From DAOPXV01 sp964551445 (GTDB taxonomy: Bacteria; Muiribacteriota; UBA9980), in the NCBI GenBank assembly GCA_964551445.1, contig CAZKCG010000025.1:1-64000 (forward strand): 64,000 nucleotides of DNA, given 5' to 3'. Made by a program: the position numbers and the translations under genes. The notes below the pieces were generated by a model. It saw only the letters and a list, made by a program, of their open reading frames with translations. It did no database searches and had not been told where the DNA came from. Numbering within the stretch: the stretch's first letter is position 1; every line of letters begins with the position of its first letter. Positions 1-7,958 of the stretch are shown in pieces.

Positions 1-1
1 C

Positions 2-52
2 GAGGGCGGCAGAACGGTCGGCGCAGGCGTCGTTGCTGAGATCATAGCTTAA
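2..52 (+). CDS. tuf: Elongation factor Tu, C-terminal end (partial)
   Basis: The last 16 codons and a TAA stop are present; the rest lies upstream of the window. The residues EGGRTVGAGVVAEIIA match the conserved end of EF-Tu, the GTPase that brings aminoacyl-tRNA to the ribosome. tuf directly upstream of rpsJ is the usual junction of the str and S10 operons, which supports the call despite the short length. Confidence 0.85.
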   Translation, partial: EGGRTVGAGVVAEIIA

Positions 53-71
53 TTTAACGGAGACAGAACGT

Positions 72-119
72 GGCGGATGGGCTTTATAAGCCCGCCGCTC
101 GCACGAAAGTGCGCTTTTT
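72..119 (+). terminator. Terminator-like hairpins between tuf and rpsJ
   Basis: A first hairpin pairs GGGCTT (79-84) with AAGCCC (88-93). A second pairs CGCAC (100-104) with GTGCG (109-113) across a GAAA tetraloop and is followed by CTTTTTA. The second has the form of an intrinsic terminator. It probably ends or attenuates tuf transcription before the S10 operon. No separate promoter for rpsJ was seen in the 29 nt that follow. Confidence 0.6.
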
Positions 120-148
120 ATAGAGAGTAAGGAGGGGTAATTTAAATA

Positions 149-457
149 ATGGCTACAAATAAAATAAGAATACTTTTAAAAACTTACGATCATAAGATAT
201 TGGACCAGTCAGTTCAAAAGATCGTTAATACAGTAAAAAAGACAGGCGCTAAAGTTTCCGGTCCTATCCCGCTTCCGACCGAAATTAACAAGTTTTGCGT
301 CCTCCGCTCGCCTCACGTAGATAAAGATTCCCGCGAACAGTTCGAAATGAGGACACACAAACGCTTGATCGATATACACGACCCGTCGCCGGATACAGTC
401 GAATCTCTTCAGAAGATCGACCTTCCTTCGGGCGTTAATATCGAAGTAAAACTTTAA
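149..457 (+). CDS. rpsJ: 30S ribosomal protein S10
   Basis: 102 aa, the usual S10 length. The central stretch from GPIPLPTEINKFCVLRSPHVD to the MRTHKRLIDI helix is the family hallmark. S10 sits in the 30S head and, as NusE, also works with NusB in antitermination. It opens the S10 cluster, 96 nt after tuf. A strong AAGGAGGGG ribosome-binding site lies at 129-137. Confidence 0.98.
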   Translation: MATNKIRILLKTYDHKILDQSVQKIVNTVKKTGAKVSGPIPLPTEINKFCVLRSPHVDKDSREQFEMRTHKRLIDIHDPSPDTVESLQKIDLPSGVNIEVKL

Positions 458-475
458 TTTTGGAGGTGCTTGATA

Positions 476-1162
476 ATGAAAGGCTTAGGACTTATCGGAA
501 AAAAAGTCGGCATGACCACGATATTTGACACGAAGGGCAACGCTATTCCCGTTACCGTTTTAAACGTCGGACCGTGCTTTATAACACAGAAAAAAACCGT
601 CGCTACTGATGGCTACAACGCCATTCAGGTCGGTTTCGAAAAAATAAAGACCAGATACGAACGCAGAAAGGTCAACGGAAAAATAACGAAAAAAGTTGTC
701 GCTCCTAACAGACCGATCGCCGGCCACTTTAAAAAAGCCAACGTCGAACCTATGAAACATTTGTTCGAATTCAGGCTTAATGACGTTGAAAAATATCAGG
801 TCGGCCAGGAATTGAAAATAAACGAGATATTCCAGGAAGAGATCCTCGTGGACGTGGTCGGAATATCAAAAGGCCGCGGATTTGCGGGCGGCGTAAAAAG
901 ACACCATTGGAAAGGCGGCCATGAAACTCACGGTTCGATGCATCACAGGGCCGTTGGTTCGATAGGCGCATCTTCGTCTCCTTCCCGCGTTTTCAAAAAC
1001 CAGAGCATGCCTGGCAGAATGGGCGGCGTAAGAGTAACGGTTCAAAACGTTAAAGTTGTCAAAGTTGACGCCGAGAAGAATATGCTTCTCATCAGAGGCG
1101 CCGTCCCCGGCTTTAACGGTGGACTCGTCGTCTGCAAACAGGCTATGCTTGCTTCGAAATAA
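476..1162 (+). CDS. rplC: 50S ribosomal protein L3
   Basis: 228 aa from the ATG at 476. An in-frame TTG at 470 is less likely, because the GGAGGT at 462-467 is best spaced for 476 and MKGLGLIGKKVGMT is the normal L3 start. The GRGFAGGVKRHHWKGG loop and the PGRMGG motif, which reach towards the peptidyl-transferase centre, are present. L3 is an early-assembly protein binding 23S rRNA. It lies 18 nt after rpsJ. Confidence 0.97.
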   Translation: MKGLGLIGKKVGMTTIFDTKGNAIPVTVLNVGPCFITQKKTVATDGYNAIQVGFEKIKTRYERRKVNGKITKKVVAPNRPIAGHFKKANVEPMKHLFEFRLNDVEKYQVGQELKINEIFQEEILVDVVGISKGRGFAGGVKRHHWKGGHETHGSMHHRAVGSIGASSSPSRVFKNQSMPGRMGGVRVTVQNVKVVKVDAEKNMLLIRGAVPGFNGGLVVCKQAMLASK

Positions 1163-1186
1163 TGAACGTGAGGAGGATTATATAAA

Positions 1187-1810
1187 ATGCCTACTATAGA
1201 AGTTTTAAACATACAGGGCAAAGTTGTTGAGAAAATGGAAGTTTCGGCAATTTTCGAAACCGAGCTTCACAAACAGGTCATCACCGATTGCCTGATCCAG
1301 GAACAGGCTAATAAAAGACAGGGTAACGCATCCGTTAAAGACCGCGCAGCGGTTTCCGGCGGCGGCAAAAAACCCTGGCGCCAGAAAGGCACAGGCCGCG
1401 CGAGACACGGTTCGACCCGTTCACCGATATGGAGACATGGCGGCGTTACGTTCGGTCCGGAAGTTCGTTCGTACTACTACACGATCCCTAAAAAGATCAA
1501 GAGACTGGCTATGCGCTCGGTTCTCGCTGATAAATTGCGCTCGGGAAATCTTGTGGTTGTCGATGCTTTCAACCCTAAAGAATTCAAAACCAAAGAAATG
1601 GCTAAAGTACTCGTCAATTTGAAGATAAACGAAGCTAAGAACCTTATCGTTACAAGAGAATCGGATGAAAAAGTATTCCGTGCATTCCGTAATATCCCGA
1701 GGTTGAACGTGCTTCCTTCGAATTCCATATCGGTTTATCCGATAGTGTGGGCTGAAAAGCTCGTTATGACGAAAGACGCTCTCTTAAAAATTGAGGAGGT
1801 GCTCAAATAA
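1187..1810 (+). CDS. rplD: 50S ribosomal protein L4
   Basis: 207 aa. The exit-tunnel loop is recognisable by GGGKKPWRQKGTGRARHGS followed by PIWRHGGVTFGP. In E. coli L4 also represses its own operon; no matching leader was identified here. Its TAA stop shares one base with the rplW start codon, which implies translational coupling. An AGGAGG precedes the ATG. Confidence 0.97.
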   Translation: MPTIEVLNIQGKVVEKMEVSAIFETELHKQVITDCLIQEQANKRQGNASVKDRAAVSGGGKKPWRQKGTGRARHGSTRSPIWRHGGVTFGPEVRSYYYTIPKKIKRLAMRSVLADKLRSGNLVVVDAFNPKEFKTKEMAKVLVNLKINEAKNLIVTRESDEKVFRAFRNIPRLNVLPSNSISVYPIVWAEKLVMTKDALLKIEEVLK

Positions 1811-2100
1811 TGGAACGGATCGCTCAAGACATAATACTTTATCCCGTAATATCCGAAAAAAGCGTTATGGGTAAAGAAGCCAACAAATACTCCTTTAAGG
1901 TCGTAATGAACGCGAATAAGATCGAGATCAAAAAAGCCATCGAAGAACTTTTCAAAGTAAAAGTTGCAAGCGTTAATACGATGAAATGCCATCCTAAGGC
2001 CAGACGCGTAGGATCGAGCGCCGGCTATACTTCCGAATGGAAAAAAGCCATCGTTACTTTGAACCCGGGCGAAAAAATTGCGTTCTTTGAAGGCATGTAA
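1810..2100 (+). CDS. rplW: 50S ribosomal protein L23
   Basis: 96 aa, typical for bacterial L23. IILYPVISEKS near the start and NKYSFKVVMNANKIEIKKAIEELF are family-typical. L23 sits at the tunnel exit and docks trigger factor and the signal recognition particle. Its ATG overlaps the rplD stop by one base; the GAGGAGGTG at the end of rplD serves as its ribosome-binding site. Confidence 0.96.
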   Translation: MERIAQDIILYPVISEKSVMGKEANKYSFKVVMNANKIEIKKAIEELFKVKVASVNTMKCHPKARRVGSSAGYTSEWKKAIVTLNPGEKIAFFEGM

Positions 2101-2144
2101 TTCATTCGCATTGATTTGACTTATAGAATAAGGAGGACCAGCAA

Positions 2145-2981
2145 ATGGCACTGAAAAGTTTTAATCCAGTAACCCCGGCAAGGCGCTTTTATACGGTATC
2201 CGATTTCGCGGATATCACAAGGTCTAAACCGGAAGAATCTTTACTCATAAAGCTTAAAAGCCGCGGCGGCCGTAACAATCAGGGTCGCGTAACCGCCCGT
2301 TTCCAGGGCGGCGGCAATAAACAAATGTATCGTATCATCGACTTCACGCCCAGAAAAGACGGTATCCCCGGCAAAGTCGTGTCGGTAGAATACGATCCTT
2401 ACAGAACAGCCCGTATAGCTCTCGTGCATTATGCCGACGGCGAAAAAAGATACATCGTTGCCGCTTCTGAAACAAAGGTCGGAGACGTTCTTAATTCAGG
2501 CCGCGACATCGAAATAAAACCCGCGTGCACGCTTCCGTTGTCTGATATCCCTGTCGGCTCCATCATCTACAACGTAGAGATGAAACCCGGCAAAGGCGCT
2601 CAGATAGCCCGTTCGGCAGGAACGATGGTCCGTCTGATGGCGAAAGAAGGCAGACACGCCGTTCTTCGTCTTCCTTCGGGCGAAATGAGAAAAATACTGC
2701 TCGAATGCCGCGCTCAGATCGGACAGGTTTCAAACATCGAGCATGAAAACATTTCACTCGGTAAAGCCGGCCGTTCAAGACACATGGGTATCAAACCCCA
2801 CGTTCGCGGATCCGTTATGAACCCCTGCGACCACCCGCACGGCGGCGGCGAAGGCAGATGCCCGATCGGCAAACCCTCACCGGAATCTCCGTGGGGTCAG
2901 CCTGCGAAGGGTTACAAGACAAGATCGAAGAAAAATCAGTCTAACAAATTCATCATCAGCAGACGCGATAAAAAATTCTAG
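2145..2981 (+). CDS. rplB: 50S ribosomal protein L2
   Basis: 278 aa, full length. The C-terminal motif NPCDHPHGGGEGR, with the conserved histidine near the peptidyl-transferase centre, is intact. L2 joins the subunits and binds 23S domain IV. It is the last gene of the first block: about 220 nt of non-coding DNA with a promoter and hairpin separate it from rpsS, where most bacteria have only a few bases. Confidence 0.98.
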   Translation: MALKSFNPVTPARRFYTVSDFADITRSKPEESLLIKLKSRGGRNNQGRVTARFQGGGNKQMYRIIDFTPRKDGIPGKVVSVEYDPYRTARIALVHYADGEKRYIVAASETKVGDVLNSGRDIEIKPACTLPLSDIPVGSIIYNVEMKPGKGAQIARSAGTMVRLMAKEGRHAVLRLPSGEMRKILLECRAQIGQVSNIEHENISLGKAGRSRHMGIKPHVRGSVMNPCDHPHGGGEGRCPIGKPSPESPWGQPAKGYKTRSKKNQSNKFIISRRDKKF

Positions 2982-3000
2982 TTTTTCTTCGTAAAAACTC

Positions 3001-3029
3001 TTGAAAAAATAAAAAAATTGTGTTATAAT
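3001..3029 (+). promoter_or_regulatory. Internal promoter upstream of rpsS
   Basis: TTGAAA (3001-3006) and TATAAT (3024-3029) are separated by exactly 17 bp, a near-consensus housekeeping promoter. Transcription would start near 3036, at the 5' edge of the hairpin at 3034-3087, and serve rpsS and the genes after it. No terminator after rplB was recognised, so read-through from upstream is also likely. Confidence 0.75.
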
Positions 3030-3033
3030 ACAA

Positions 3034-3087
3034 TGCTTAATACGGAAATCCGGCATAACGAAAGTTTGCCGGAACCCGTATTAAGCA
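3034..3087 (+). promoter_or_regulatory. Hairpin leader between rplB and rpsS
   Basis: The arm 3034-3045 (TGCTTAATACGG) is perfectly complementary to 3076-3087. Inside it CCGGCA (3050-3055) pairs with TGCCGG (3067-3072), with an AAAT/AAC internal loop and an 11-nt apical loop. No T-tract follows, so it is not a terminator. It starts at the predicted transcription start and could be a ribosomal-protein-binding autoregulatory leader or a 5'-stabilising hairpin. The remaining DNA up to rpsS (3088-3190) is AT-rich with nothing recognisable. Confidence 0.65.
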
Positions 3088-3202
3088 CTAAAATTAAGGG
3101 TTTTTGAAAACTGAAAATTTTGTTTTTCGATATTGTTTTAAAGCAGATCAATATTTTAATTTACATAAATAATTTATAACCGGTAGAATAAGGGAGGAAG
3201 TA

Positions 3203-3487
3203 ATGTCGAGATCACTTAAAAAAGGTCCGTATGTAAAAGACGATCTTTTAAAGAAGGTTCGGCTGTTGAATCAGGATAACAAGAAGAAAGTCATTAAGAC
3301 ATGGTCAAGGTCTTCAACGATAATTCCTGAAATGGTTAACCATACAATAGCGGTTTACAACGGCAAAAAACACATCCCCGTTTTCGTTACGGAAGACATG
3401 GTCGGCCACAAACTTGGCGAATTCTCACTCACGCGTCACTTTAAATCGCACGGCAGCCATACCGAAAGAACCATAACACTGAAATAG
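3203..3487 (+). CDS. rpsS: 30S ribosomal protein S19
   Basis: 94 aa. SRSLKKGPYV at the start, TWSRSSTIIPEMVNHTIAVYNGKKH in the middle and GHKLGEFSLTRHFKSHG near the end are canonical. S19 forms a 30S-head complex with S13 and contacts the A-site tRNA region. It is the first gene after the internal promoter and has the ribosome-binding site GGGAGGA upstream. Confidence 0.97.
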   Translation: MSRSLKKGPYVKDDLLKKVRLLNQDNKKKVIKTWSRSSTIIPEMVNHTIAVYNGKKHIPVFVTEDMVGHKLGEFSLTRHFKSHGSHTERTITLK

Positions 3488-3509
3488 CAACTTTGGAGGT
3501 GCACTGAAA

Positions 3510-4082
3510 ATGATAATATCAGAAGCTAAACTTCGCGAAAAGTTTTATAATGAACATAGAATGGACGGCGGAAAGCCCCATTCAAGAAAAAAACTTAAAG
3601 CGATGTTCTATGAACAGAAGAAGAAAAATGAAGGCGTTCGCGCAAGTTCAAACGTCCAGAGAAGTTCCGCGAGAAAAGTCACGCGCGTTCTCGACCTCAT
3701 CCGTGGTAAGAATATTAATCAGGCGATTGCGATCATTAAATTCACACCTAAACGCGCGGCAAGGTTGATAGAAAAAGTGTTGTTATCAGCGAAAGCTAAC
3801 GCGGAAAACACGAGAAATATGGATGCGGAAACATTATTCGTAAAACGCGCATATGCAGAACAGGGTCCGACGATAGCGCGCGTTCGTCCAATGTCAATGG
3901 GTCGCGTAGGACGCATCAGAAAAAGAACCTGCTCGACATTCATCATCCTTGATGAGAAAAAAGCAACTGTGGCAAAAGTCGTAAACGATGAAACTTCGGC
4001 AAAGGCTAAAAAAGCGACGAAACCTAATACAACCGCTAAAAAAGCGAAAGCCGCGCCGAAAGCTAAAAAAGCTCAGGCGTAA
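3510..4082 (+). CDS. rplV: 50S ribosomal protein L22 with N- and C-terminal extensions
   Basis: 190 aa against about 110 for a typical L22. The family core runs from about residue 43 (VRASSNVQRSSARKVTRV) to about 150 (MGRVGRIRKRTCSTFIILDE). About 42 lysine-rich residues precede it, and a Lys/Ala tail rich in KKA and KAK follows. The GGAGGT at 3495-3500 is ideally spaced for the ATG at 3510, so the N-terminal extension is probably translated. L22 lines the exit tunnel; the extensions would lie on the ribosome surface. Confidence 0.95.
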   Translation: MIISEAKLREKFYNEHRMDGGKPHSRKKLKAMFYEQKKKNEGVRASSNVQRSSARKVTRVLDLIRGKNINQAIAIIKFTPKRAARLIEKVLLSAKANAENTRNMDAETLFVKRAYAEQGPTIARVRPMSMGRVGRIRKRTCSTFIILDEKKATVAKVVNDETSAKAKKATKPNTTAKKAKAAPKAKKAQA

Positions 4083-4100
4083 TAAGGAGGAGGTCATACA

Positions 4101-4868
4101 GTGGGTCAAAAAATCAGTCCAATAGGCTTTAGGCTTGGCGTAATAAAAACATGGGATTCAAAATGGTTCGCTGAAAAAGAATACATCGAATATCTTCATG
4201 AAGATCTTAAAATAAAAAAAGCTATAAAGAACGTATTCCTCGTTCTTAAACTGGCTAAAGACAAAAGATACATCGATCCCGAAATAGCTAAGATAGAGAT
4301 CGAAAGGCCTTCAGTTCAGAAGGTAAGAGTAATTATCAACACCGCGAAACCCGGCATAATCATCGGCAGGAACGGCCAGGAAATCCAGAAGATGAAATTA
4401 ATGCTCGAAAAGCTCACGGGAAGAAAGGTTTCCTTATACATCCAGGAGATCAAGGATCCGTTCCTCGTTGCTCAGCTTGTCGCAAACGGTATCGCCAACC
4501 AGATCGAGAAACGTATCTCTTTCCGCCGCGCTATGAAAAAATCCGTTGATACGGTTCTCTCACACGGCGTCGAAGGCGTTAAGATATCCTGCTCAGGCCG
4601 TCTCGGCGGAGCTGAAATCGCCCGTCTCGAACATTACAGAAAGGGCCGCGTTCCGCTTCACACGATCCGCGCCAACATCGACTTCGCTCTTGCAACCGCT
4701 CATACAACCTACGGCTGCGTAGGCGTAAAAGTATGGCTGTTCCACGGTGAAGTATTATCAGACCGCGACTCTGAAAGGTTCCAGGGCAAACTTAAAGGAA
4801 ACGCAGTTTCCTCTGACGAACAGCCGCCCGCTAACCAGCAGAATCAGCGCAATCAGAACTCAAGATAA
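4101..4868 (+). CDS. rpsC: 30S ribosomal protein S3
   Basis: 255 aa with a GTG start after AAGGAGGAGG. MGQKISPIGFRLG is the standard S3 start, and the KH-domain signature is visible as GIIIGRNGQEIQKM. S3 lies at the mRNA entry channel. The C-terminal tail, rich in Gln and Asn (about the last 20 residues), is longer and less conserved than the core, as is common. Confidence 0.97.
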   Translation: MGQKISPIGFRLGVIKTWDSKWFAEKEYIEYLHEDLKIKKAIKNVFLVLKLAKDKRYIDPEIAKIEIERPSVQKVRVIINTAKPGIIIGRNGQEIQKMKLMLEKLTGRKVSLYIQEIKDPFLVAQLVANGIANQIEKRISFRRAMKKSVDTVLSHGVEGVKISCSGRLGGAEIARLEHYRKGRVPLHTIRANIDFALATAHTTYGCVGVKVWLFHGEVLSDRDSERFQGKLKGNAVSSDEQPPANQQNQRNQNSR

Positions 4869-4894
4869 TTTGCTTAAGAGGAGGATCACACCCA

Positions 4895-5323
4895 ATGTTA
4901 ATGCCCAAGAAAGTGAAATATAGAAAAACCCAGAAAGGCCGCTTGAACGGCAAAGCCAAGGGCGGCACATTCGTAGATTTCGGCGATTTCGGCCTTAAGT
5001 CACTTGAGCCGTCATGGATCACAAACACTCAGATAGAAGCGGCGCGTGTCGCGATGACCCGCTTCGTAAAACGCGGTGGAAAATTATGGGTAAGAATATT
5101 CCCACACAAATCTTTCACCAAAAAACCCGCTGAAACCCGTATGGGTAAAGGCAAAGGCGCTCCAGAAGGCTGGGTAGCCGTAGTAAAGCCGGGCAAGATC
5201 TTATTCGAGATCAGCGGCGTTACTCCCGAAGTTGCGCGCGAAGCTATGCGCCTTGCGTCGCACAAACTGCCGGTCCGTACATTGTTCGTTAAAAAACTTC
5301 AATTAGAGGGTGATCACGCATGA
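4895..5323 (+). CDS. rplP: 50S ribosomal protein L16
   Basis: 142 aa starting MLMPKKVKYRK. The GAGGAGG at 4878-4884 favours the ATG at 4895 over the one at 4901. The MGKGKGAPEGWVAVVKPG segment, which organises the A-site and peptidyl-transferase region, is intact. Its stop overlaps the rpmC start codon (ATGA), so the two are translationally coupled. Confidence 0.97.
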   Translation: MLMPKKVKYRKTQKGRLNGKAKGGTFVDFGDFGLKSLEPSWITNTQIEAARVAMTRFVKRGGKLWVRIFPHKSFTKKPAETRMGKGKGAPEGWVAVVKPGKILFEISGVTPEVAREAMRLASHKLPVRTLFVKKLQLEGDHA

Positions 5324-5526
5324 AATCAACAGAACTTAGAAAACTCACGGTAGACGAATTGAAAAGAAAGCTCGGCGATTTCAAACAGGACCTTTTCACA
5401 TTGAGGTTTCAGGCAGTAGTCGGCCAGCTCACAAACACGATAAAGATCCGCCAGGTCAGGCGCGATATATCCAGGGTCAACACTGTTATGACGGAAAAAA
5501 TGCGCGGAATAAACGCCGAACTTTAA
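5320..5526 (+). CDS. rpmC: 50S ribosomal protein L29
   Basis: 68 aa two-helix protein. The family signature is seen in ELRKLTVDELKRKLGDFKQ and LFTLRFQAVVGQLTNT. It binds near the tunnel exit beside L23. It overlaps rplP by 4 nt and has GAGGGTGAT upstream as ribosome-binding site. Confidence 0.95.
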   Translation: MKSTELRKLTVDELKRKLGDFKQDLFTLRFQAVVGQLTNTIKIRQVRRDISRVNTVMTEKMRGINAEL

Positions 5527-5544
5527 TTTAGGAGGTAACGCAAA

Positions 5545-5808
5545 GTGACAGTAGAACGCACAACCGCTAAGAAAACTAAAATAGGCGTGGTAAAATCGAA
5601 TAAGATGCAAAAGACAGTTGTAGTTGCCATCGAAAAGCGCATTACACACCCGCTCTATAAAAAGATCATCAAAAGAACCAAGACTTTGAAAGCTCACGAT
5701 GAAAACAACAAATGCAAGATCGGAGACAAAGTTCTTATAGCTGAAACAAGGCCCCTTTCAAAGGACAAATGCTGGAGAGTCGTTGAAATACTCGAAAGCG
5801 CTAGCTAA
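5545..5808 (+). CDS. rpsQ: 30S ribosomal protein S17
   Basis: 87 aa OB-fold protein with a GTG start; AGGAGGT precedes it. GVVKSNKMQKTVVVAIE and HPLYKKIIKRTKTLKAHDE are canonical S17 segments, as is the CKIGDKVLIAETRPLSKDK end region. S17 binds 16S rRNA early in 30S body assembly. Confidence 0.95.
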   Translation: MTVERTTAKKTKIGVVKSNKMQKTVVVAIEKRITHPLYKKIIKRTKTLKAHDENNKCKIGDKVLIAETRPLSKDKCWRVVEILESAS

Positions 5809-5846
5809 TAACACTGTTGAAGTATTTAAACTAGAGGTGAAATAGA

Positions 5847-6215
5847 ATGATTCAGGCCGAATCCAGATTAAACGTAGCTGACAACTCAGGCGCTAAACGC
5901 GTTGAATGTTTTCAGGTCAGAGGAAGTTCAAAAAGAAGATACGCTTCCATCGGCGATATAATAAAAGTTGTCGTAAAAGACGCTCAGCCGAACGGCGTAG
6001 TTAAAAAAGGCGAAGTATGCCTTGCAGTTATCGTGCGCACAGCCAAAGAGATCAAGAGAAACGACGGTTCCTATATCCGCTTTGACGACAACGCCGCGGT
6101 AATAATAAAAGACGACAAAGAACCTCGTGGCACCCGTATTTTCGGGCCTGTCGCAAGAGAACTCCGCGACAAGGAATTTCTGAAAATAGTGTCTCTCGCT
6201 CCGGAAGTTATATAA
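5847..6215 (+). CDS. rplN: 50S ribosomal protein L14
   Basis: 122 aa, exactly the usual length. The start MIQAESRLNVADNSGAK and the RGTRIFGPVARELR segment are diagnostic. L14 forms part of the subunit interface with L19 and is the binding site of the silencing factor RsfS. In E. coli this gene opens the spc operon; no promoter was seen in the 38 nt before it here. Confidence 0.97.
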   Translation: MIQAESRLNVADNSGAKRVECFQVRGSSKRRYASIGDIIKVVVKDAQPNGVVKKGEVCLAVIVRTAKEIKRNDGSYIRFDDNAAVIIKDDKEPRGTRIFGPVARELRDKEFLKIVSLAPEVI

Positions 6216-6233
6216 GGGAGGGTAATACAAGCA

Positions 6234-6581
6234 ATGTCATACGAAAAAATAAGCACTGAAATAAAAAAAGGCGACTTCGTTCGCGTAATGTGCGGCAAAG
6301 ACGAAGGAAAACAAGGTAAAGTCCTCTCTGTTGACAGGGAAAACGGAAAGCTTATAATAGAAGGCGTAAACCTCTTGAAAAAGCACCAGAGACCTAACCA
6401 GAAAATGCAGAAAGGCGGCATTATAGAACGCGAAAACCCCGTTTTTGCTTCGAAAGTAATGCTCGTATGCCCCAAATGCTCGAAACCTACGAGAATTGCT
6501 CACATAGTAAAGGGCGAGGGCAAGAACACCAGAAAAGCCAGAAGCTGTAAAAAATGCAGCGAAATGCTTGACCAAATATAG
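6234..6581 (+). CDS. rplX: 50S ribosomal protein L24
   Basis: 115 aa. The KOW motif region (KKGDFVRVMCGKDEGKQGKV) is near the N-terminus. Two CxxC pairs (CPKC and CKKC) in the C-terminal half suggest a zinc-ribbon-like site, as in many non-proteobacterial L24s. L24 starts 50S assembly and sits near the tunnel exit. Confidence 0.95.
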   Translation: MSYEKISTEIKKGDFVRVMCGKDEGKQGKVLSVDRENGKLIIEGVNLLKKHQRPNQKMQKGGIIERENPVFASKVMLVCPKCSKPTRIAHIVKGEGKNTRKARSCKKCSEMLDQI

Positions 6582-6599
6582 TTTTTCAGGAGGAAAAAA

Positions 6600-7262
6600 A
6601 TGGCCGAGAAACCCGAAAAGATGACCAAACAAGATAAACAGATAAAAGAAAAAGCCGAGAAACAGGCGAAACCCGAAAAGCACGAGAAAGACGGAAAAGC
6701 CGAGAAGCGCGGCCCCGTGGTTCCTTCAAGGCTCCGCATCGCTTACAAAGAAAAAATGGTTCAGAATTTAATGAAACAGTTCAACTTCAAAAACGTTATG
6801 GAAGTTCCTAAACTTGAAAAAGTGACGATAAACATCGGCCTCGGACTCGCTACGCAGAACCCGAAACTCATCGATAACGCGGTCGTCGAACTCACCGCTA
6901 TCGTAGGCCAGAAAGTAGTCGTAACGAAAGCGAAAAAATCGATCTCGAACTTCAAACTCAGGTCAGGGCTCCCGATCGGCGTTACGGTAACTCTTCGCAG
7001 CAACAGAATGTATATGTTCATTGACAAACTTTTCAATATAGTTCTTCCCCGTATGCGCGATTTCAGAGGCGTCTCACCTAAATCTTTCGACGGCCGCGGC
7101 AATTACACTCTCGGCATGAAAGAACAGACGATATTCCCTGAGATATCGATAGACAAAGTTGAAAAGGTCGTAGGTATGAACGTTTGCTTCACTACCACCG
7201 CAAAGAACGACAACGAAGCGTTACACCTGTTAAAAGAACTCGGAATGCCTTTCAGGCAGTAG
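6600..7262 (+). CDS. rplE: 50S ribosomal protein L5 with charged N-terminal extension
   Basis: 220 aa against about 180 normally. The first 40 or so residues are almost entirely Lys, Glu, Gln, Asp and Pro, with repeated KAEK/KPEK units. The L5 fold then begins at about SRLRIAYKEKMVQNLM. CAGGAGG sits directly upstream of the ATG at 6600, so the extension is probably translated. L5 carries 5S rRNA in the central protuberance; the RDFRGV and GRGNYTLG motifs are present. Confidence 0.95.
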   Translation: MAEKPEKMTKQDKQIKEKAEKQAKPEKHEKDGKAEKRGPVVPSRLRIAYKEKMVQNLMKQFNFKNVMEVPKLEKVTINIGLGLATQNPKLIDNAVVELTAIVGQKVVVTKAKKSISNFKLRSGLPIGVTVTLRSNRMYMFIDKLFNIVLPRMRDFRGVSPKSFDGRGNYTLGMKEQTIFPEISIDKVEKVVGMNVCFTTTAKNDNEALHLLKELGMPFRQ

Positions 7263-7299
7263 CAACGAGTTATTCGCTTACTTACACTAGGAGGAAAAA

Positions 7300-7485
7300 A
7301 TGGCAAAAACTTCATTGAAGGTAAAATGCGCTAGAACGCAGAAATACGGTGTTCGCGAATACAACCGCTGCAAAGTTTGCGGACGCCCGCGTTCATACAT
7401 CAGAAAATTCGGTATGTGCCGTATCTGCTTCAGAATGTACGTAAACCGCGGCGAAGTACCCGGCGTGATCAAATCGTCCTGGTAG
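7300..7485 (+). CDS. rpsN: 30S ribosomal protein S14, zinc-binding type
   Basis: 61 aa short form (often called rpsZ or S14 type Z). The zinc ligands are C24, C27, C40 and C43 (RCKVCGRP and GMCRICF). S14 joins the 30S head late in assembly. The longer zinc-free paralogue is absent from this cluster, which implies reliance on zinc. AGGAGG precedes the ATG. Confidence 0.97.
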   Translation: MAKTSLKVKCARTQKYGVREYNRCKVCGRPRSYIRKFGMCRICFRMYVNRGEVPGVIKSSW

Positions 7486-7544
7486 AATCGACGAACCGGT
7501 TGCACATAACGACAAGGTATTAGTTAAGGAGGTTATAAAGATAA

Positions 7545-7943
7545 ATGAGCACAACAGATCCCATCGCTGACATGCTGACAAAAATAAGGAACGCCAATCG
7601 CGCGCTCCACGAAGTTGTTGATGTTCCCGCTTCAAACGTGAAAAAAGAAATAACCAAGGTTTTGAAGAATGAAGGATATATTAGAGATTTCAAATATTTA
7701 AAATCCGATTCAAAGGGCACGCTTCGTATATTCATGAAATATACAAAAAGCCGTGACAAAGTTATAACCGGCCTCAGAAGAATATCGAAACCCGGACTGC
7801 GCGTCTATGTTTCGAAGGATAATATTCCTAAAGTTCTCGGCGGCCTCGGCATAGCCATATTATCGACCCCGAAGGGCATCGTAACGGACAAACACTCCCG
7901 CGAACTCAACGTCGGCGGCGAAATACTTTGTTATGTTTGGTAG
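7545..7943 (+). CDS. rpsH: 30S ribosomal protein S8
   Basis: 132 aa. TDPIADMLTKIRNANRA is the invariant S8 start and the C-terminus has the GGLGIAILSTPKGI motif. S8 binds the central domain of 16S rRNA and represses the spc operon in E. coli; I did not find the corresponding mRNA structure here. Confidence 0.97.
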   Translation: MSTTDPIADMLTKIRNANRALHEVVDVPASNVKKEITKVLKNEGYIRDFKYLKSDSKGTLRIFMKYTKSRDKVITGLRRISKPGLRVYVSKDNIPKVLGGLGIAILSTPKGIVTDKHSRELNVGGEILCYVW

Positions 7944-7958
7944 AAGGAGGAGTAGTAA

